Part shown: positions 23,001 to 37,033 of the stretch, piece after piece | Layout: the number at the start of each line of letters is the position of its first letter | Position numbering within the stretch: the first letter of the stretch is position 1 | Position numbers and translations under genes: made by a program | Assembly: GCF_015832195.1 (NCBI RefSeq) | Contig: NC_052018.1 | Location: forward strand, 30,408,115-30,472,114 | Direction of reading: 5' to 3' | DNA: 64,000 nt | Source: Motacilla alba alba | Lineage: Eukaryota > Chordata > Aves > Passeriformes > Motacillidae | Notes under the pieces: model-generated | What the model was told of the DNA's origin: nothing | What the model saw: only the letters and a program-made list of their open reading frames with translations | The model's database searches: none

Positions 23001-26000
23001 ACTCAGAGCTGACTAAGCTGCTGCATGACTAAGCCTCCTGGACCTCACCAAACTCAATAACTAATACTTTTAACTGAGCTGCTGATCACCGTCCTGACAT
23101 GCCAGCTGGGTTTTGCATGTTTCATTGCCCATAAATATGGTTAGGACTGTCATGAACCTCTTCTGTCTTCTCCTTTTGCAGTTGTTCCCAGGGATTGAGA
23201 AGTAGCCCTCTGACAGTAGAGCTGAGGAGGTCTCAGCTCAAAAAACTCTTGGAAAAGGGCCCTCAGAGAGACTGAACTTAATCCCCTCCCGTTAATTGCT
23301 ACTGAGACCTGGTGAAAGTATGCATTTGCAGTTAAGGTTGGCTGTTAAAGTGTTCTTGGAGCTTGGCATCTTTAACTTTGACCCTGAGAACTTGAGGCCA
23401 GACCTTAAAACATTTCCTTCTGCAACATGACCAATGCTTGCATGAATAAGTAAGACCAATTACAGATATAAGTCAGTTCTTGTTAATCTGATGTTTCTTA
23501 TCCATGTCCTATACATTCCTCTCCACGTTATTAAAACAGCTGTCACTGCCCACTGCACTGGCAGTGCCCAGTAATTGCTCCCCCAGCCAGTCCTCCTGCC
23601 TTAGATGAGTCCTGTGTTCCTCTTGCTTCCCAGTGTCTTCCACTGAGGAAGGAGGGCTCTTGTTACTGCCTGTCCCCCTCTCCAGCAAGAACAGTCTCAG
23701 AGGAGATTGCTTTGTGATTAATTTACATGGCCTTGAACTGGGGGAGGGGGGTTGGGGTACTTATAGCCAAGCCTGGACAAATTTAGTTTTTTTCCTTATA
23801 TCTGATTCTCTTATGGTATGAAACTTCAGAAGTTCACATTTAAGTGAACTATCCTACATTTAAGTAAATTACCCTACATTTTATTAAAAAACATAAAGAT
23901 GATCATTTGGAACAGTGTAATATGTTCATCTTAATTTCATAACAATATCTCTTCTAGAAGTCAAATACACAAACAAGGGAACCTGTTACAATTATGGATG
24001 TAATAAGCGGTTTTAAATAAGCGGGTTTTTTTGCCACCCATGGGTTTTTGGTCATATCTTGCCCTCAGTTTATATGTCCTTTATATGAGACCTTTTTTTT
24101 TTCCAGACAGACTCCTCATTTGATCTGTCTCTTTAGATTTTGGATGCAAGAGAAATGCTCAGAGGTATGGAAAGTTACTCTTCCCTATTACAATAATGAT
24201 ATGTAAATACATGTAACATCCTCAGCCCTCTCTGTAAATAGAGCTGGGCATGTTGCCCTTACCTTCCAAGGCTGCTGTTCCTAAAACATCTCACACAAAT
24301 GTACACTCATTTTGAACAGAAATGGCCTTCCTCATTTGCTTTTGGGTGGAAAAGGAGCAGACTGGCATTGTGTACGTAAAACCTGGTGAGACCACACCAC
24401 TGAAACAAGCTGATAACACAATTGAGAGAACATCTTTGAAAGTATGCCTTTACTAATACAGGAAAAAAGGTATCTTCTTAATCTAGGTTCACTAACTTGT
24501 TTTCAAAGAGTTGTGAATAGCAGGTTGTTTAGTTTTAACTTGGGTCAGCAGCTCAAGTTCAAATGTTGTGAACCTGATACTTTAATCTGGGCGAGAACGC
24601 TCAGTGCTCTGAGGAGAGGGGAGGCTCAGGCAGGGGAGCTTCTGAAGGAGGGAATTGTGGTGATAAGCTGTATTATGCTCCCATGGGGTCCCGGGGAAGC
24701 AAAGAACTGCAAATTCTTCCAGCTGAATCTGTGGCCATGCTGCCCCACGCTGCTGGGACAGGCTGGGAGCAGAGCTCAAACATCCCCCTGGACAGGTAAC
24801 AGGCAGAGCAGCTGGCTCTGCCCCCATGCTAGCAAAGAGCAGAGCAGCCCATGAGCCAGACTGGGCTGATGTGTTACACCCACAGCCAGGCTAGGTGGCT
24901 TAACCACTATAGACTTGCTTTACTACAACAGTGAAGGCAACAAGCTTTGACATATCCATCCCTGTGGTGGGTAGTGCTGTGAAACCGCACAGGACACAGC
25001 CCACCTGAGATGAGAAGGACATCTCTTAGGGTTCAGAAACGCTCAGTATCACTCTTCCTAGAGAAGTAGTAACATCCCCATTAGGTAATGGGGAAGTGCT
25101 TTTGGGACCTTCACCCTAAAACCTCTTGGAGTCCAGTTTTTATTGGAACAGTATTTCCCCTCTTGCTTCTTTATCAGCTTTAAACTGCAAATATGGAATT
25201 TTAAGTGGTTCGGATATGGAGCTGAGAAAATAATCTTTCTTTGGATTAAAATTTAGGGTATTCATTTTACTGCATTTACTTAAATAACAGCTGATTTTTA
25301 GTCTACTGATTCTATTTATCAACCTCCATCTGAATTATTAAGAAATTAGGGATAAAATAGTTTATAAATTATTTTTTTTACTTAATCCCTGTCTGATTGG
25401 TCAAGCTCTGAGCAAGCAGGTTGGTAAAATCTCTGGCAAACTGACCTGTGATAAATTCACCCCTGTCTGCTCTATAACAAAAGCACTCAGATCCCTCTTA
25501 AAATAAAAGGGGTTAAAAAGATAATAGACTTCAAAATCAAGAGAGTGAAGATGTACTGTACTGCTGGCAAAGACTAAACGATGGCCATGCCACAGTAATA
25601 CGCTTTAATCTTAACATACAAGGTCAAAATCAGAACATTAGCCCCACTGCTGTACATCTTTTACTAGGAAAGTTTCCATTTCCTTCTTGACAAGTACAAA
25701 TGTCTGTAACTGGCACTGCGAGTATGTGCCTTTTTTCAAGCCAACACTGTTTGTAAAATTTCTTTAAAAAAACTAAACCAGGAGTTAACCCCTTATTAAC
25801 TTGAATTGGTGGAATCTTGATTCAAATAACTTCTTTATCACATTGCTTTCTCCAAGTGATTATTCTTTTCAGCAACTTACATTTAAGTGACATGTTTTCT
25901 GGCCAATGTGGCATATTTTGCATATAATTTTGCCTAATTGGTACTTCAATCTGTAAGCAAATAATATTTCTTTTCTTCCACATTCATCCATCTTCAGGAA

Positions 26001-29000
26001 AATCTGGTTTTACAGCCAAGGTTTGTCGGACTTAAATACTCTATTTCACGGTAATACGATCGTGTTAGTGCCAAGATGTGTCAATTGCCTGAAAATATTG
26101 GTATCTAAAGGGTTTGATTTTCTTTCTTTCCCATAATTAAATACTATGCAGATGGAGTTAAGGATTTATTTAGAATAACTGATTTTTTTCCTTCATCTTT
26201 CTCACTGTTGTTTTTTCCCCATTGTGAAGTTTTGTGCCTATTTTGCTTTTCTGTTTTTACTTAACTGGGGGCCACAGAGACATTATTCAGTTGTGGGTCA
26301 TCCACTCAGGAATGTTAGATAAACATTTCTGTGAATGCCACTATAGAGCTGATATTCATTTAAAGCATTTTTTGAAGTATGTGGTTACAGATTTCAAATT
26401 AGTCTGGAATGAAGATAAATAAAAATATTTTTGTGGATTTTTTTTTTTTCATTAGATGGTTAACTTCAAAGAGGATAATTTCATCAAGTATTTTGATGAA
26501 ATAGTTCTTGTTTTCCGAGTAGCAGGACTGTGCACATCCCAGGATGTGCTAAGATATGGGTTGTCCTGGGAGTGGGGCATGCTGGGTTTTTTGCTGCAAG
26601 GCCCAGTAGCTTTGGTAATAGATGACAGTAATCTCAGGAAACTACCAAGGCAAAAGACCTATGGCTCTGACGTTGCCACTGAATGGAAGGAGATTGTTTG
26701 TTTAATTTTCAAACTGGCTTATCCTCAAATGTGCCATTTTGTCTTCATAAATTTTGGGAAGAAACTGGAGAACGTTGCCAAGAGCAACCACTACATCTTG
26801 AGGAATTGGAAACAAAATACAAAAAGAAAATAGAACAAATATTCCTTAAAGGAGATTGCTGTACTGCATTCAGTGCCTTGTAAATAAGCACATTACAACT
26901 ACCCTGGTTATCCCTCCCCAGGTAAATGCCCTGGAGCATTAAATGTCAACTACAGTTAAACTACATACTCAATGTCCCCTCCAACATCAGTCTGTGCTAA
27001 CACTGTTAAGGGGCAGGCAGTGTCAACAGAGCACTGCCCACTTTGCTCCTTCTCCTGTACTCCATCAGACAGTGGAGGGAATTTCCTGATATCTGCAATA
27101 CTCTTCCCAAAGTGATAATATATTTCCCTTTGATCTCCTTCCCTCTGGGGCCATACAGCCAGCATTGGGGAGGGATAGGTGAGCAGGGAGGCTCCTGTAA
27201 TCATGGCTCACTAACATATTCTACAAATGTCATGGCTTGGGTCAAATGTAGATGGGAGTCCCTGACACAAAAGGTGGGGATCTGTGATTTGATCTGCAGT
27301 CCTGTGTAACTGGTGCAAATTTCACTGAGGACCTGAAAGAGTCATCAAACATAGAGGAAAACTCACATATACATTGACGCGGGAGAGAAGGATGAAGGGT
27401 CATCCAGAAAATAATTCAAAAATTCAAACTGCTACTGTTCTCTGTCCACTCGGCTGACCCCTGTAGCTTTCTGAGTCAGTAGGAGCAGTGCAAAAGAGAG
27501 GCATGCAGTACAGTGCTGTCAAGTATTTTAATGAATGCCCTTATTGGGGATGAAAGACTGAGAGATGGCTCCTGCCCAGTATTATGACTGGACCCTCCTG
27601 ATGGTCCTTCCAAATGACAAATTACTGTTTCTCTATTGAGAAATCAATTTATAACTCACTTTCAAACTCAGCTACATTTGGGATGCTTTGGCACTATGTT
27701 TCACTCTTCAGGCTCATCCCTATTAAAAAAAAAATATTCCAGAATTATTTTCCCCTACTTGGACAGCTACATGGGCTGACGCTTCCAGGCTCTCTCCCCA
27801 GAGCAAGTTCTCTGAATTCATACAGCTCAAGTGACCTTTCCAGTTCACAGAAGTGACTAAGATTCCCAGCAGTAGTTCAAGCTTTGCGATTGGATATACA
27901 TCTGTACATGAATACATATTTATACACAGATCTATACATATACTACGCACACTCACATACACAGAATATGTATATGTGTATGTATAAAAATACTGCTTGG
28001 AATTTCAGCTCTCATGTTCCTAAACTCAGTGTCTATATAAGTTATGGAAATTCTGGCAAAACTCAGAAAGTGACAAGCATATTTTACATTCAAACAGCTC
28101 ATCTGTTGAAGCATGATTTTAAGAGGCCCTAGCTATTTAAACACTTACTGTAAAATGAATGAATAAATGGGTTTCTGGATTAGGATTTTATTCAGGTTGT
28201 AAATTTTTAGAAATTGGGATTGTTTGCTTGATTTTGTACACAGGCAATAGATTTTGGTCCCTAGGAGCTGTCTCTGAAGGAATAGTTATAACCATTCCAA
28301 GAAATGAGAAGATGTACTGAAAATTATGATACTATTTATTTTCTAGTTTAATTTGCTGAAATTTTCCAGACAGCTCTTGAAATTATAAAGCAATAGCAAA
28401 TACCTTTTTAAAAATATTAATTCTCCTTTGATAGGCTTCTTTGACAAATTCTTGAAATAAACCATCCAATGTCTCAGGGCAGAGAAAACTATAGATTCCA
28501 TTACAGATTGAAGTTTTAGTGCTTTTAACGGGCCAAGTGGAAAGAAATATTTCAAGACAAAACCCCATCCAATCTAGCCAACACAATCTTCCTCAAATTG
28601 TTGATAACATTTGATACAACTCTTTTTTATTTTGGGTGAATGAGTAGCTCTAAGGGGTCTTTCAGCATTTGCCTCTGGTTAAACACTTTGGAACACTGTT
28701 CGGTTCAAGAATGGCAAACCTGAAGTTGAATGTCTTTAAATCTATAGGTCTTGAAACTGAGCATAACAGAGAAGGCAGGTCAATGTAGTCAGTGGAGCCT
28801 AAAGCTCACCAGCCATGGGAGATGAAATCCAGATGTCTAGGGAGCTGGAGTCACTAGAGGTACCACAGACACCCAGCAGCTTCATAAGGCGGGCAGATCT
28901 TATGTGGGATGCATGAGAGACCACGTGGCATATCCCATTGTGCTTAAATCAACATAACTTAACTGAAGCCCAGATGTATACCATGAACCAAGACATGCTC

Positions 29001-30084
29001 CACTGCTCTGCTGGTTAGGAGCTTTATTCTGTTGCCTTTACCTGTCATTTCAAAGCATTTGAAGAGCCTTAGGGTAGCCCAGACATTGGTAAGAGGCCGG
29101 CAGATGTGACCCTTGCCTTTCTGGAAAAGCAGCTGGAGCAGCCAGCTCATATTAGGAAAGCATTTCAGTTGCCCATCAATGACATGCTGAACTGCTCCCT
29201 CAATCTCATGGCAGTAGCGGGAGTTAAGACCCCAGTACATCTATAGAAGCCTTCAATTATCCAAGTGGCCTCACAGCCCTTTCTGTACCAGTCTGAAGTT
29301 TTCCAGTAATGTTTATGCAGCTACTTCATTCTTCTACTATTTATCCACCCGCTGCCCTGCATTCTCTCTCCTGTGTATATGTACTTTGGCTTGCACATTT
29401 TTGCCCAGACATTTTTAGACGTACCCAGCATCTTCTCTGCTGGCTCACACACTCGGTTCATAAACTTTCCTTGCTGCCAACCAGCTTCCCATCAGAAACT
29501 TTCCACATGGCTCCCAGACAAGGCATGAGGAGCATTCTTCCCTCCATCCCATTTCTCTTCCTTGGGGAGACCAGATGCTGGAAAGCAGCAGAGGCAGGAG
29601 CTGGAGATACCACCACATTCCCTGACAGCACTTCTTTGCTGGGCAAAGGACATCAGAACAACTTCAGCTGTCTTTCTGGCAGTAATCTCGTACAATTTAT
29701 AAAATGCAACAGCTTTGGGTTTGTTTCTGGGAAAGACCATATATACAGTTTCTTGTAAAATATAATATACATTGTACTTAAAGGGATCATTAAATAATTC
29801 TTGGCCTTTCTTTCCCAGGGAATTAAAAAATTATTAAGTTGGTATTGCTGGCCATGTCAAGCTGGGCTAAAAATTATTTAAGGGACTAAAATATACTTAC
29901 AAAATTATTTTACACTAATAAAATAGTCACTTTACATCTACATGTCTATATATTTATTCAAAAGTCTGTCACATTGCCATTGAGGCAGCAGTCAGTAAGT
30001 TTGAGCTCAGCAGTTGAATTCCCTGGAGAGATTAATTCTAGCAATAACCCAAAGAGGAAATGGAGACAGCAGTTAACTGTGGCC

Positions 30085-30159
<75 letters not shown>
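30085..30159. repeat. (GAAA)n microsatellite
   Basis: An uninterrupted tetranucleotide array of about 18-19 units, purine-only on the plus strand. It reads as an open frame only because the repeat has no stop codon. Confidence 0.97.
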
Positions 30160-30161
<2 letters not shown>

Positions 30162-33100
30162 AATAGAAGCAAACAGTGCTGTTTATAGGGTTACAGTGTC
30201 CTCTGTGCTTTCAGACTGAGATGAACGTGCCATAGCATTATAAACTTATCTGTAGGCTAAACAGCACCTTCCAAGCAGCACAGCTAAAGAAGAGTGGTGC
30301 AGTCAAGAAGGACCCCAGCCCCTGCACAGCCTTCCCAGAGCGCCCTGCCTAGTTCTCCTCCAGAATATTTACCTTTCATGAGAACAAAAACATTATTAAT
30401 GTTTTATCTGTCTCAGTTTGCTTCTTCATAAATGCCCAGCTGATTTCTTCACCTGTCCAGACCAAAACATCCAGATTCTGTTCTGAATGTTTTATTAAAT
30501 TTCTGTCACATATATGTTAATGAGCCCTGAATGTTGTAATGGGGTGTTTTCTTTTCCCAGAAATAATGTGGTATTGGTTCTACCGTATTTGACTGTCAGC
30601 CAGGCCATAGTCTTCTCAGATTCCAATTTAAAATTATCATTCTGGTGTTAAAGGTTTCCCAGGGACTTGTCAGCTCTGCAGCATCTTCCAAACAATAGTA
30701 TCTTTTCTATTTATTCTTACCAAGTGTGCATATATCAGCACTGGAAGAAAAAAATTTAAAAAATAAATTAAAAACACAGTGAAAACAAACTGTGGGCCCA
30801 AGGAATGACATTTACAGCGATCATGATGAATTCACTAGGCTCATTGCATTAATTATCATATGAGACATCTTATTTCTTTTGATTGTCACAGTGCTGTGGC
30901 AACCTCTGAGCAGGAATTAAAACCAAGATTTTTTTTTAAATGAGAGTCTAATGCGCTCAACACAATTGAAGGTACTTAGAAAAAGGAGCATATGTCACCC
31001 TAAGTTTCTGAACTTGGGGTGTATTTGCACAGTAGTTGCTTCAGATTTCGGACAGGTAAATAAAGTCACAATAATTTTCTTGTTGCTGTGAAAGATCTGT
31101 TGCTGGTCTCCATCTCAGCTCATGTAAAGGCAGCTCATGTTAGAATAAATCAAAGCTGTACCTGCAGCAGCATGGAGATGGGCCCTTCCAGACAACCACA
31201 GAATCCAAGAGGTCCATGCTCTTCATATCAGAATTTTTATTCTACAGCTGCTTTGTAAGATGGTTAAAGCTTTGGCTAGAAAAAGTTTCCATTTACAGTA
31301 TTTTGGCCCTACAACTTCAGGGTTTTTTCTCTTCCTGTTTGTTTTACTGAAATATTCCTATTATGTGTTTTGTTTGTGACCTTCCATTTCAGTGTGGCTG
31401 CTGCATGCAGATTGGTCACACAGGACCACAATACAGCTCACAAATCAGGCCCAGATTAGCAGCAATCTGCAGTCAGATTTCAATTAGCTGGAAGGATGAT
31501 GTTTCTTGACCGTCTGGTGTTTAAATGAACTGAAAATCAAAACCCTGTTTTTCTTGGTTTTCTTCCAAATTGCACACTACAGTTTGCCTCATTAAAGATT
31601 AAAACAGATGTCAGTAAAAGGAGATAAATCTGAATCGAATTTGAAATCCAAATGGTCCTGAACTCGTCGTTTGGGCTTTTCCAAAACATAGGAGGAAGCA
31701 TTGAACAACTCAGATCCATGGGATGAAAGTAAGAGGGGCTGTAGGGGCTTAGGAAGACCCTTCCTTCACTTGAGTAGCTCTGTAAACTCTGTCTGTGGGT
31801 GGTGAGTTTTAGCTGGGGTGCCCACTGTAAATCAGCAAAGATGTCCCACAAGGTGTGGGTAGATATGGTCCTGCAGAAATACTTTTCTACCTTTGCCTTT
31901 GAAGAGCTGATGCAGAGCCACCTGGATCGCAGAGCTTAGGTGTTTTTATCTCCCTGCAATAGACTGTAAAACCGACAGAATACTGCAGCTGTCTTGGGCA
32001 GTTTAGTGTCTGAATTGAGAAGAAGAGAGAGAAAAGGCCAGGCAGAACACAGAGTTTCAATGAAATCATTGCAACTAATCTAATATGTAGTTGTAACAAC
32101 ATCTAGGTGCCTACTCATTGTGTGGAATATAGATATAATAATGAGGAAAACTGTTGGGGTTTTGTTTCTTGGGAACATCATTCTGCTTCACTGTGACCTT
32201 CTCAGTTAACTTAATAAGCGAAGTATCTTTATATGAAAACAGCTCCTTAGTTTCTACTCTAGAGAATACACAGCCTTATCACTTACTATAATTTTGATTA
32301 TGAAACAGTTGTTTCCATAAGCCTCACTTTTCTGTTGCTTGCAGCTATGAGTAGTCTTTTTTTTTTAGGCTACTTTTTTTTTTAGGCCACTTCCTCATGC
32401 TTCTCAGTTCTTCAGTAATAACACCTTTTGCAGGTGAGGGTTATATTTAAAAGAAGATCTCTTTGATTGTGTTCCAATGAAGGTTTTTCAAATTTTTGTC
32501 ATTGATGTATAATTGCAGAGGTTGGACATGTTGCTTGTAAATATGCAGGTCAACACAGATGCCTTGTTTGACCTAAGATTTCTTTTCCAGTGTAGCCTTT
32601 TCTTCTGGTAACACAGTCTTATGGCACTGGTTCAAGGAAGCCAGATGCCTTGAGCACTATAGGGGCTGGTGAAGCCCAGAGCTCCTGTAGGTTTGTGCCC
32701 CTTGATAGCTTTCCCTAGGGTGGAAAAGAATACCTTTGGCCATGGGGAGTAAACCTTCTTAAAAATAGTCTTGTACATTATCTGTGAGTATTTATTTCAC
32801 TTGTATTCTCTAACTCTAATTTTTCTTCAAAAGTTGCAGATCCAAAAGGTGCATTTCCCCTGAGGTCCCTCCAAATTTTGGTCTCCTGCCTCCCTGCTGT
32901 GTCTACTCTCTGCAGGGGGCAGGGGCCGACTGTTCCCACTATGGCACAGTAACTCCCCAGTGGCACCAGGACCCTTTGGAAAAGCCACCAAGATTGTAGG
33001 CCTGATTTCACTCTGGAGCTTAGCAGGTGACGCTGAGCTTGTGGGAGAGTAGGAGGCACATCAAGCTGAGAAAGCAGCTGACCAGAAAATATTTGACATT

Positions 33101-34044
33101 TTGTTTTAGTACAAATGTTCTCTTATTAAGAACATGCTTTAACTAGTAGTTGAGATTTCTCCTCCTTAATATTAATCATGAGAATTTGCACAATTCATTT
33201 TCTTGACCACGTTTTTAAAAATGCAATCAAAGCCATCTATGCTTTTATCCTGTACCACAGAGGGCTGTGAGGAAGAAATTTCAGTTGTTACTTAGAGGTG
33301 TGTGCTGCTGAGTGCTTTCATATGGTATTTAAAAAGAAGGTGTTTATAAAGTCCCAGCAGAAGACTGAATGTCCCTCCTTCAGATTCTCTGAAAAGATTA
33401 TTAGATAATATTGTAGATCTCAGGCTATAGCCAAAACTGTCTGCAGTGCCTCCAGGCCATCTAACAGGGCAATTTCCTCTGACAGTAGCTGATATATCTG
33501 ATAAATCTGTGGTACATTGCCTTTCTGTGGGTGCTGTTCACACTCACCCCACACCAGCCAATGTCTGCACAGGGATGAAATGGGTTTTCCAGCCCCATGA
33601 ATAAAGGTTGTATAGTTGTCTTTTTCTCAAAAATCCAATTTGCACAATCCTAAATTCTGTCATTGTCTACGCTGATGCCCACCCCATCCTGAACATTCAG
33701 GCCCTCTGAGAGAGGAGGACAAGAAATTTAATTTCTGAATCATACCATTTTGTTAAAATACATTAACATTAAAAGTTGCTAGTCGCACATTTGTATTAAA
33801 ATGTTATATAGTACTCAATGTCTCTCTATATTTGGCTTCTGTTTCAATGCACAAGCTGTCCTTTCCCAAAGAATCAGAAGCAAACTTGAGGTGAGAGGAA
33901 GGTAAGGAAGGTAGGTGCAGTAGTTTTGCAAACTAGCAAGCCACTTGAAGGAGCTTATTAGTTCTCTGATTGAAAGGACACAGTGCTTGTTCACAGTTCA
34001 AAAGTTAAACATCAGGAAAAAAAAATTAGGGGACTTTGCATAAC
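30160..34044. other. Intergenic, nothing recognised
   Basis: No gene or clear interspersed repeat is seen. Minor features are T-rich direct repeats near 32357-32390. None of the open frames (up to 104 codons, 31537-31851 minus) resembles a known protein. Confidence 0.5.
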
Positions 34045-34905
34045 AGCAAAGCTCATTGGGGCTCATGGACTTATGGATGTCAAGTGTTCTTGAACCCAAT
34101 CCTCCTCGGGGAGGGGAGTCTTCCTTCCAACACTCCTTTACTCTGGTCTCCTGGGTCAGATGTTCCTGAGGGCTGATCTTGTCGGGGCAGACCAGTGCAA
34201 AGAGGGCATTCAATAACTCTGCCTCTCTGCATCCTCTGTTGCCAGGGCCCCTCCTCCACAAAGTAACAGGCCCACATTTTCCTTAGTTTTCCTTTTGTTT
34301 TTGATGTGTTTGAAAAAGCTTTCCTTGTTGTCCTTGACATCTTTGACCAGTTTTAATTCCAGATGGGCCTTGGCCTTCCTTGCCTCATTTCTCCTTACTC
34401 TGACAACCTCTCTCTATTTATTCCAGATGGCCTGACCCTGCTTCCATCACCTGTGTATTTCCTGCTTACACTTCCGTAATGACAAGAGTTCTTTATTCAT
34501 CCTTGCAGGTCTCTTACTCCCTTTGCTCAATTACTTGTTCATCTGGATACACGTTTCTTGAGCCTGGAGGAAGTGATCTATGAATATCAGCCATCTATCT
34601 TGGACCCCTCTTCCCTGCATGGGATGCTTCCAGGAGACCTCTGAAGAGGCTAAAGTGATCTCTCTGAAGTCCATGGTTGTCATCTTACTTGTTGTTTGTT
34701 CTCTCCTGGCCCGATACTGAACTCCACAATCTCACTGTCTGCAGCCAAGGCTGTGCCCAACATTCACATCTCCAACGAGGCCTTCCCAGTTAGTGCAGTA
34801 ACAGCACACACTTCCTTGGAGGATCCTCCACCACCCGTGCAGGAAGTTGTCACCAATACTGTCCAGGGACCTCCTGGACTGTTTGTGCTTCACTCAGGAC
34901 TGGTT
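34045..34905 (-). mobile_element. CR1 LINE internal (endonuclease to RT linker) fragment
   Basis: Read on the minus strand, this translates in pieces to the CR1 ORF2 region between the endonuclease and the reverse transcriptase. From the right there is a remnant around 34690-34880 like the end of the endonuclease domain. Next come coding remnants containing a KNKGKLRK-type basic motif, then ECPLCTGLPRQDQPSGTSDPG. Near 34060-34085 is a DIHKSMSPNEL motif (CR1 proteins have HKSMGPD here). Frameshifts and stops break it, so it is dead. Both the CR1 5' end and the 3' tail are missing. CR1 copies are normally 5'-truncated but keep the 3' tail, so this piece was probably cut by a later deletion or rearrangement. 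Confidence 0.8.
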
Positions 34906-36942
34906 GCAGCTGGATGGATTAACAAGCTATGTCATTAAAACAAGTAATTGAAATTAATTTTGAGGGAAATATTTAATAGTCTGTAAGACTTTTGAAACTC
35001 TCTACTGCTTATGAAAGACCCTCTATTTCCCTTTTCTGTATGCTTGGGCTGCGCTTGTCCAGATTCTCCAATGTGAATCTGCCTCATGGCTCTGGACTGT
35101 AGCACCCAGAAAAACAACAACAGAGGCCTCAAATTCTCTTGTGAGGAAAAACTCCATCTGTTATCAGATCTGAAAATCATAAGCATTTTTGAAATCATGA
35201 GTATTAAAACACGTGTAAGTAATTACCTTGAAACACAGATGGTATTCCCTTTTTTAAATTCAGCTATCATTTTCCTCATAGAAAATTGAATGTAATTTTA
35301 ACTCACGCTATTTTATTTAATTTTAAGATTACAACATCCATTAGAAAGCACATTATAAAGAATGCTTTGCCAGAAACATCTCCAATATTACAACAAATAA
35401 TCCTGTTACTTCCTTCTATCATTTATAGTGCCTTTTTCCCCCTTGTCTTTAACTTTAAACATTTTCCAGTAAAAGATGGAAGATAAAGTAAGAAGCTCCA
35501 CAAAATTTATGCACGTGGATAAAGAAGACCACTTTCATATTTTGTGGTTTGATTTCTTTATCTATTTTTTTCTGAAATTGTTTTCAATTTGGCTCAAGTT
35601 CCTTGAAGAGCATGAAGGTAGCACTGCAAAAAAAAATAGTATTCTGAATAGAAAATACAAGAATGAAAAGATCTCCTGAAGTGAGAGGGGAAGAGAAACT
35701 TAGGAACAGTGGATAATAGGTGTCAGTTCTGTGGTCTTCTTTCTAATTCTAGTTTGACTCACTGAATGGTTTTAATCAAGTTAAACAATCCTCTTTCATT
35801 CCGTGATTCAGGATCTGTGAAGACACTAGTCTTTTCCTGTTTTGCAGGGCTTTTGAAAGACACACATAAACAGACTATCAGAGGAGTACAAGGACAAATT
35901 ATTAAAAGTCTAATAGGAGGCAGCGGGTGTTTTACTCTTAGGGAAAACACTGTTGCATATCACTTGAACTGGGACTGCATTGTAGGCATTTTCACTTTTA
36001 CATCTGTCTCTGGAAACTGTAGGGGATAGCATATCAACATAGTATTAGAAATGTGATGGAGATTTTACCTCTTCATTCATTTTGAAGAAAGGTGTAATAA
36101 AAGAAACAACAGTGAAGGGAAATTTTCTAATTAAAATATTTCATGTATTCAGCATTGTTGTAAATACATAAATACAGGGCTTTATTAAGCAAAAATTCAT
36201 TGCAATTGTATGAATTAAGCCTTCTCTGCTTTAAGACCAGCACTGTAAAGGAGGATACAATCTGCATACTCTGACAACTAACTTTAATTCTTTATCTTTG
36301 CTAAACGCAAATGTTTAAATCACTGGTACTTTGAAAAGTACCAGTCTACTTTCTCTAATAATATAAGTCAGATAAAAGCCCTTATTGGGTTTAAATTAGA
36401 GTTCACCAACTTTCTCACTGGGATGCAGCTTAATAAAAATCAGTCTTAGACATAGCTCCTTGGCTTTGCAGACACATATACAGACTGCTTCTCCCAGTCC
36501 CCAGCACAGGCCTCCCACTCACTGGTCAAGCAAATGGAGAAATAATGGTATTCTATTTTTAGCTTCCTTTAATGAGATTTATTGGATAGACAGAAGTTCA
36601 GAATCCCACAGCATTGAAGCTGCAGCTCTACTAGTGCTGTGCTGGGCCCCCTCAAGGCCTATAGATGTCACATTGAAAGCACTGAATTGCCCCAGGGAGG
36701 AGCTGGATGGTGTCAGAGTGGTAGCTCCAGCAAGATACTCGAATATTTCTATGACAGCTATGCGTTTAGGTGACAGCTAAAAGACTTAGTGAGCTCCTGT
36801 ATTTTGTTAAATTCACCACTTGTAGCTGTCTCCTGTACTCAAAAGCTTGTTCCACACCTCCCTTGGTGCTGAGATTTTGTCATTATATAGTGTTAAATGC
36901 AACGAGTCTCTGGAAAAATCTGTGTTAAGGGTCCTGCAGAGC
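34906..36942. other. Intergenic, nothing recognised
   Basis: No gene or interspersed repeat is supported. One perfect small inverted repeat (10-bp stems, 2-base loop) is at 36323-36344. The stretch is otherwise ordinary AT-rich DNA. Confidence 0.5.
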
Positions 36943-37033
36943 CTGCTGGCTTTTGCCAGCTGAGAGCTCTCCATCGGGGAGTGACCACATACTCCCCAGG
37001 AGAGCTGGAGACCTGGGGTGGCAGTGCCAGCAG
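36943..37033 (+). ncRNA. Candidate 91-nt stem-loop (pre-miRNA-like), unproven
   Basis: Three nested sets of complementary segments lie in order. The outer pair is CTGCTGGC (36943-36950) with GCCAGCAG (37026-37033). The middle pair is TGCCA (36954-36958) with TGGCA (37019-37023). The inner pair is AGCTCTCC + GGGGAGT (36965-36972, 36976-36982) with ACTCCCC + GGAGAGCT (36991-36997, 36999-37006). The terminal loop has 8 bases. An asymmetric internal loop (6 against 12 bases) weakens the miRNA reading. The strand is undetermined in principle; I give plus. No known microRNA is recognised. Confidence 0.25.

Larger units (their letters stand above)
17751..30084. other. Gene desert, nothing recognised
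   Basis: Twelve kilobases of AT-rich DNA without a gene or interspersed repeat that I can support. Open frames are short and unremarkable; the longest are 163 codons at 21268-21759, 149 at 19242-19691 (minus) and 149 at 29309-29758. Small items are a 17-bp tandem duplication at 18388-18421, an X-box-like motif at 20067-20080 and an AT/CA-rich stretch at about 27890-27990. Confidence 0.5.

Noticed and set aside
30085..30159. Lysine/glutamate-rich tail of a 62-codon frame
   Set aside because: Translation of the (GAAA)n microsatellite.
36323..36344. 10-bp inverted repeat with a 2-base loop as a terminator or RNA gene
   Set aside because: Too short and without transcription context in a eukaryotic intergenic region; hairpins of this size arise often by chance.
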